Of a stretch of DNA of 64,000 nucleotides, positions 60,760 through 64,000 are shown one piece after another. The notes under the pieces are model-generated. The model was not told the origin of the DNA, did not search any database, and was given only the letters and a program-made list of their open reading frames with translations. Made by a program: the position numbers and the translations under genes. How positions within the stretch are numbered: the stretch's first letter is position 1; the number at the start of each line of letters is the position of its first letter. Source of the stretch: Agathobaculum desmolans ATCC 43058 (lineage in GTDB: Bacteria > Bacillota > Clostridia > Oscillospirales > Butyricicoccaceae); NCBI RefSeq assembly GCF_000701665.1, contig NZ_JNJN01000009.1:1-64000 (forward strand). Direction: 5' to 3'.

Positions 60760-61041
60760 ATACAATCGCTCTCACCGCCGCCTTACGGCGAAACGGTTTT
60801 GCAATGGGGAGAGGAAAGAGTCTATATAGCAAGAACCTACTTTTACTACTCTTATTGATCGTTTCACAAGTGTGATGCGCCCGCGGCACACGGCTTTTAA
60901 GCAGCCAACTTATAAAATTCAATAAGGCAACAAAGTTGCCATGTTCGGCATTTGACCCGGCTGTCCGTATGGCCTTGGCGCCTTCCGGCGGGGAAGGGCG
61001 GTCAAAGAATTCTGCTGGCAAAGGCTTTGCCTCTTCCGAAT
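60702..61041 (-). ncRNA. Leader RNA of speD, candidate cis-regulator or free small RNA
   Basis: A promoter at 61048-61076 starts a transcript of about 340 nt that ends in the nested terminators. It contains many stem-loops: GGCAAA/TTTGCC, a GACC...GGGTC domain, GGCAAC/GTTGCC, TTATTGAATTTTATAA, GGCTGCTTAAAAGCC. I cannot match it to SAM-I, SAM-II, SAM-III/SMK, SAM-IV, M-box, T-box, tmRNA or RNase P signatures. Its position suggests control of speD by SAM or polyamines. A free RNA such as 6S-like RNA is also possible. Short frames exist inside (for example GTG 60864) but lack good RBSs. Confidence 0.5.
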
Positions 61042-61047
61042 AGTATT

Positions 61048-61076
61048 ATTATATCGCACCGCCCTGCGGATTGCAA
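61048..61076 (-). promoter_or_regulatory. Promoter of the speD leader
   Basis: Minus strand TTGCAA (61071-61076), 17-nt spacer, TATAAT (61048-61053). Confidence 0.75.
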
Positions 61077-61089
61077 GAGCTGCCTTGCA

Positions 61090-61118
61090 GCTTTTCTGCG
61101 GAAAAGCTCATTTTTTTG
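61090..61118 (+). terminator. Plus-directed hairpin with T7 tract in the speD/amidase divergent region
   Basis: Arms AGCTTTTC/GAAAAGCT with loop TGCG, followed by CATTTTTTT. No plus-strand gene precedes it, so it might end an antisense RNA across the speD leader or insulate the amidase promoter. Confidence 0.55.
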
Positions 61119-61186
61119 CTGCGAAACCGAACTGGAAGCCGCCGGAAATCCACTGTTTCCCGATGGTCCGCATTTACGGCGCCGGC

Positions 61187-61216
61187 TTTGAAAAAAACAT
61201 CGAATAATGATATAAT
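61187..61216 (+). promoter_or_regulatory. Promoter of the amidase gene
   Basis: TTTGAA (61187-61192), 18-nt spacer, TATAAT (61211-61216). The leader of about 120 nt has no recognised structure. Confidence 0.65.
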
Positions 61217-61344
61217 AACCGCAGAACAGCTATTTTACAATTATGCCGGCAGCGCAGGTCAGAACAATCTGTACCGCTGTGGTAATGCTATTGATTTTAC
61301 CCGTGCGGCAGGCATCGGGGCAGGAAGAGAGGAAATATGTGAAA

Positions 61345-62028
61345 ATGGCGGGCTTTTATACCAAACGAAAGAAAACCGGCAAAAAGAAAATACACACGCA
61401 GGCTGCTGTGACCGCCGTGCTGATGCTGCTTTCCTTCGCAGCCGGCGCGCTCACACACCGTGCGCTGACCCGGCCGCCGCAGACCGATGCAGGGCTGACC
61501 TATATCGAGGAGATCCCGGTCGTGACAGACTTTCTGCCTGAAGGCTGCCGCGCCCGTCCGGGCGAAAAGCGCGAGATCAAATACCTCGTGCTGCACGAAA
61601 CCGACAATTTCTCCGCCGGGGCAGATGCCGCCGCGCACAACTCATTCATTCATCAAAACGCCAACGCACCGGAAGGTATCGTTTCGTGGCACTACACCGT
61701 GGATGACCGCCAGATCTATCACCATCTGCCGGACGATGAGAATGCCTACCACGCCGGTGACCGAATGGAAAAGAACGGCGGCAACCTAAACGGCATCGGC
61801 ATTGAAATGTGCGTCAACGAGGGCAGTAATTACGAGCAGACACTGCTCAACGCGCAAAAGCTGTGCGCCCGCCTGCTGATCGAATACGATCTGAAACCGG
61901 GTGCACTGCGCCGCCATCAGGACTTTTCCGGCAAGGTATGTCCCGCGCGGCTGATCGAATCTGGCCGGTGGGATGCGTTCTGCGCCGCCGTCGAGCAGCG
62001 CTACCGGGAGCTGAAATCCGTGCAGTAG
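61345..62028 (+). CDS. N-acetylmuramoyl-L-alanine amidase (Amidase_2 domain), membrane anchored
   Basis: This 227-residue protein has a basic N-terminus (KRKKTGKKK), a transmembrane or signal helix (about 19-37) and an Amidase_2 domain. Zinc-ligand stretches are KYLVLHETDNFSAGADAAAHNSFI (first His), HYTVDDRQIYHHLPDDENAYHAGD and GIGIEMCVNEG, ending RHQDFSGKVCPARLIESGRW with the last His and Cys. It cleaves the amide between muramic acid and the stem peptide. AGGAAA precedes the chosen ATG by about 10 nt; a GTG two codons earlier and an ATG at 61243 are alternatives. It ends at the hairpin 62071-62104. Confidence 0.9.
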   Translation: MAGFYTKRKKTGKKKIHTQAAVTAVLMLLSFAAGALTHRALTRPPQTDAGLTYIEEIPVVTDFLPEGCRARPGEKREIKYLVLHETDNFSAGADAAAHNSFIHQNANAPEGIVSWHYTVDDRQIYHHLPDDENAYHAGDRMEKNGGNLNGIGIEMCVNEGSNYEQTLLNAQKLCARLLIEYDLKPGALRRHQDFSGKVCPARLIESGRWDAFCAAVEQRYRELKSVQ

Positions 62029-62070
62029 ATCTCCTCTTTGCTGCCGCGTGCAAAAAGCGCGCAAAAACAC

Positions 62071-62104
62071 AGGGCGATTTGTCACAAATCGCTCTTTTCT
62101 TTTA
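62071..62104 (+). terminator. Terminator of the amidase gene
   Basis: Arms GCGATTTG/CAAATCGC with loop TCA, followed by TCTTTTCTTTTA. Confidence 0.8.
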
Positions 62105-62219
62105 TCCTTTTTGGTGCTATACTGCTAAAGTATCGCGTCTTTGTACGCAGTATCTGTTAAATCAAGGCGGGTCTGCATACTGCACCGTACCCGCCGTATT
62201 ACAAAAGGAGTGAACTGAA

Positions 62220-63239
62220 ATGATCGTAATTCTCAAGCCAAACAGCGAACAGGAACGCATCGACCGCTTGATGCAGCATTTTAAGGACATGGGGTTGGCC
62301 ATCCATTATTCGCAGGGCGAAAACACCACGATCTTTGGTCTGGTAGGCGATACCACCAAGCTCGACGAAGGGGATATCATGGCCTATGACGTGGTCGAAC
62401 GTGTGCAGCGCGTATCTGAACCGTTCAAGGCCGTCAACCGCAAATTCCATCCCGAGGATACGGTCATCGAAGTGGCGGGACGGAAGATCGGCGCGGGCTA
62501 CTTTAACGTGATGGCCGGCCCCTGCTCGGTCGAAAGCGAAGCGCAGATCGTCGAAGTGGCGGAAGCCGTCAAAAAGGCGGGCGCCTCCTTCCTGCGCGGC
62601 GGTGCGTTCAAGCCCCGCACCTCGCCCTACTCCTTCCAGGGTCTGGAAGCCGAAGGCCTCAAGCTGCTGCTTGAAGCCAAGCGGCAGACCGGCCTGCCCA
62701 TCGTAACCGAGATCATGAGCGAAAAGCACCTTGATCTGTTCGCAGATGTGGATATCATCCAGCTCGGCGCGCGCAATATGCAGAACTTTATGCTGCTCAA
62801 GGAGCTGGGCGCCTCCGGCAAGCCCATTCTGCTCAAGCGCGGCCTGTCCGCCACGATGGAAGAGTTCCTGATGGCGGCGGAGTACATTTTCGCAGGCGGC
62901 AACACCAACGTGATCCTGTGCGAGCGCGGCATTCGCACCTTTGAAAAGATGATCCGCAACAATCTGGATATTTCCGCGGTGCCGCTGGCAAAAACACTCA
63001 GCCACCTGCCCATTATCATCGATCCCTCGCATGCCGCGGGACGGCGCGATATGGTGCAGCCGCTTTCGCGCGCCGCCATTGCCGCAGGTGCGGACGGTCT
63101 GATCATCGAGGCGCACAACGATCCCAAGCACGCCCTGTGCGACGGCGCGCAGTCGCTCGACCTGCCGCAGTTTGACACCGTGATGGCGGACATCAAACGC
63201 CGCGCCGCGTTCGAGGGCCGCGAGATGATGCCGCTGTGA
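62220..63239 (+). CDS. aroF: 3-deoxy-7-phosphoheptulonate synthase, type I-beta
   Basis: This 339-residue enzyme condenses PEP with erythrose 4-phosphate, the first step of the shikimate pathway. The N-terminal 65 residues are a ferredoxin-like regulatory domain (MIVILKPNSEQERIDRLMQHFKDMG). The barrel carries NVMAGPCSVESEAQIVEVAE, LRGGAFKPRTSPYSFQGL, the substrate stretch QLGARNMQNFMLLKELG, ILLKRGLSATMEEFLMAAEYI and IDPSHAAGRRDMV. The form with the N-terminal domain is usually inhibited by Tyr or Phe. A hairpin with arms GGCGGGT/ACCCGCC (about 62164-62195) precedes the AAAAGGAG RBS. The gene overlaps the next by 4 nt. Confidence 0.95.
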   Translation: MIVILKPNSEQERIDRLMQHFKDMGLAIHYSQGENTTIFGLVGDTTKLDEGDIMAYDVVERVQRVSEPFKAVNRKFHPEDTVIEVAGRKIGAGYFNVMAGPCSVESEAQIVEVAEAVKKAGASFLRGGAFKPRTSPYSFQGLEAEGLKLLLEAKRQTGLPIVTEIMSEKHLDLFADVDIIQLGARNMQNFMLLKELGASGKPILLKRGLSATMEEFLMAAEYIFAGGNTNVILCERGIRTFEKMIRNNLDISAVPLAKTLSHLPIIIDPSHAAGRRDMVQPLSRAAIAAGADGLIIEAHNDPKHALCDGAQSLDLPQFDTVMADIKRRAAFEGREMMPL

Positions 63240-63574
63240 AAAGCCTTGTCCGCTTCGGCGTGATCCTGCATCATATGGCAACACTTGCCGGATGGCTCTT
63301 CTGTCTTGTGCTGCTGGCCTTTCCGCACAGGCGCTCCATGCTCGGCTTTCTCCTGCTGCTGGTGCTGACCTTTACGCAGACGATCGCCTCGCTCGAGCTG
63401 ATCGGCCGCTGGCTGCTCGGACGGCTGAACGAAAAAGAGCAGCGGATGCAGCAGAGCGTTTCGCGCTGGTGCGAGGCCTTCGGCGAAACGGCTGCCCGGC
63501 GGATCTTCGCTGTCATGTTGATCGCCATGGTTGCCTTCAAGCTGGCGCTGCCCGCCGTATGCAACAGTATATAA
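63236..63574 (+). CDS. Hypothetical small membrane protein
   Basis: This 112-residue protein has three hydrophobic helices (about 10-29, 35-58 and 90-108) and a charged middle part (GRLNEKEQRMQQSVSRWCEAFGET). It is coupled to aroF by an ATGA overlap. No family is recognised. It ends 5 nt before the left hairpin of repeat copy D. Confidence 0.7.
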   Translation: MKSLVRFGVILHHMATLAGWLFCLVLLAFPHRRSMLGFLLLLVLTFTQTIASLELIGRWLLGRLNEKEQRMQQSVSRWCEAFGETAARRIFAVMLIAMVAFKLALPAVCNSI

Positions 63575-63579
63575 TCCGA

Positions 63580-63832
63580 AAGCACCGCATTGCTGCGGTG
63601 CTTGAGACTGTCGAAAAACTGCGTTTTTCGAACAGTCTCTCGATCGAATTTGCGACTGCGAATCGCGCCCTTCGGGCACAATTCTCCGTCCCCTTGTATA
63701 AAAACCCACGCACCTGTCGCGGGTTTTTATGAAAATTACAGCTTTCTGCAATTTTCTATTTGATACGCGCTGCCGCGCGTATTCTGATGCCCGTCGGCAA
63801 GACGCTTTTCCGATAAACTAAAGCACCGCATT
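63580..63832. repeat. Structured intergenic element, copy D; right terminator copy cut by an IS
   Basis: The terminator hairpin AAGCACCGCA/TGCGGTGCTT with loop TTGC (63580-63603) ends the aroF transcript. After it comes the element, from GAGACTGTCGAAAAAC to ATAAACT (about 63604-63819, near 217 bp). It has the 10-bp stem ATAAAAACCC/GGGTTTTTAT (63698-63707, 63721-63730), a 13-nt loop and the stem ATACGCGC/GCGCGTAT. At 63821-63832 AAGCACCGCATT, the first half of the same hairpin, starts again and is broken by the IS3 end at 63833. Copies C and D are nearly identical over CGATCGAATTTGCGACTG and what follows. Confidence 0.85.
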
Positions 63833-64000
63833 TGAACTGCACCCCATTTGTTAGACAGTATGATATACTATCTAACAGATGGGGTGATTTTTTATGCCAA
63901 AGGGAGTTTCACAAAAACGATATGCACCAGAATTCAAGAAACTGGTAGTGGAAACTATGAGGAAAGAAAATCTCAGCTGCACAGAAACAGCTGAGAGATT
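63833..64000 (+). mobile_element. IS3-family insertion sequence, left end (cut by window end)
   Basis: The terminal repeat at 63833-63860 (TGAACTGCACCCCATTTG, then TTAGACAGTA) matches the inverted form of the right end at 274-301. A long inverted repeat lies at 63842-63884: CCCCATTTGTTAGACAGTA pairs with TACTATCTAACAGATGGGG, so the left end folds into a hairpin that covers the transposase promoter. The transposase start follows. Confidence 0.9.
63894..64000 (+). CDS. IS3-family transposase OrfA, N-terminal part
   Basis: The ATG at 63894 follows GGGGTGA (63881-63887) and encodes MPKGVSQKRYAPEFKKLVVE, then TMRKENLSCTETAERF up to the window end. This is the helix-turn-helix OrfA of IS3-type elements (RRYSPEFK-type start), which binds the IS ends and is joined to OrfB by frameshifting. 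Only 36 residues are visible. Confidence 0.9.
   Translation, partial: MPKGVSQKRYAPEFKKLVVETMRKENLSCTETAER

Noticed and set aside
60702-61041. Known riboswitch (SAM-I/II/III/IV, T-box, M-box) or RNase P/tmRNA in the speD leader
   Set aside because: None of the core signatures of these classes could be found on either strand, although this judgement is by eye.

Overview
The window is 64 kb of a GC-rich Clostridia chromosome. Gene order, rho-independent terminators with clean T-tracts, GGAGG-type ribosome binding sites and TTGACA/TATAAT promoters all point to a Firmicute. The combination of gene families (DUF4914, DUF5685, DUF3343, fused SecDF, CdaA/CdaR, RemA) fits the Oscillospirales. Butyricicoccus or Agathobaculum relatives are my guess, from gene content only. 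Almost everything is housekeeping, and most of it lies on the minus strand.

Layout. Positions 1-301 are the 3' end of an IS3-family element; a second IS3-family element starts at 63833 in the same orientation, with matching terminal repeats. After the first IS come a small Cys-rich protein, an initiator tRNA-fMet with its own promoter, a two-component system, rsmI, a tRNA methyltransferase and an MntR-like regulator. aguA and aguB (agmatine to putrescine) run on the plus strand at 5965-7950. Then come nrdR, a TIM-barrel isomerase, secDF, purB and an aspartate-type aminotransferase. A run of 19 minus-strand genes from 33674 down to 15954 (DUF5685, J-domain, membrane protein, yicC, remA, gmk, rpoZ, coaBC, priA, GNAT, def, fmt, Zn protease, rsmB, rlmN, prpC, prkC, rsgA, thiN) matches the Bacillus yloC-to-thiN block, but lacks rpe. 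Next are rseC, a flavoprotein, cdaR/cdaA (c-di-AMP), a cysteine desulfurase with a DUF3343 partner, a DUF815 ATPase, an HtrA protease, trmO, a second two-component system, a DUF4914 protein, ymdB, prs and a GlmU-like gene.

Polyamine section. At 54837-60681 one minus-strand cluster encodes S-adenosylmethionine decarboxylase (speD), arginine decarboxylase (speA), spermidine synthase (speE), a carboxy(nor)spermidine dehydrogenase and its decarboxylase (nspC). With aguAB this gives arginine to agmatine to putrescine, followed by two chemically different aminopropyl-transfer routes. speD sits behind a leader of about 340 nt that ends in two nested terminators just ahead of its ribosome binding site.

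Most unusual structure. A family of non-coding elements of about 217-234 bp (8003-8291, 54537-54834, 63580-63832, plus divergent copies near 53879 and 59767) is built from stem-loops whose stems differ between copies with compensating changes. In the three best copies the element is bracketed by two copies of the local intrinsic terminator hairpin. At the right end of the window the IS3 element has landed inside the second of those hairpins.
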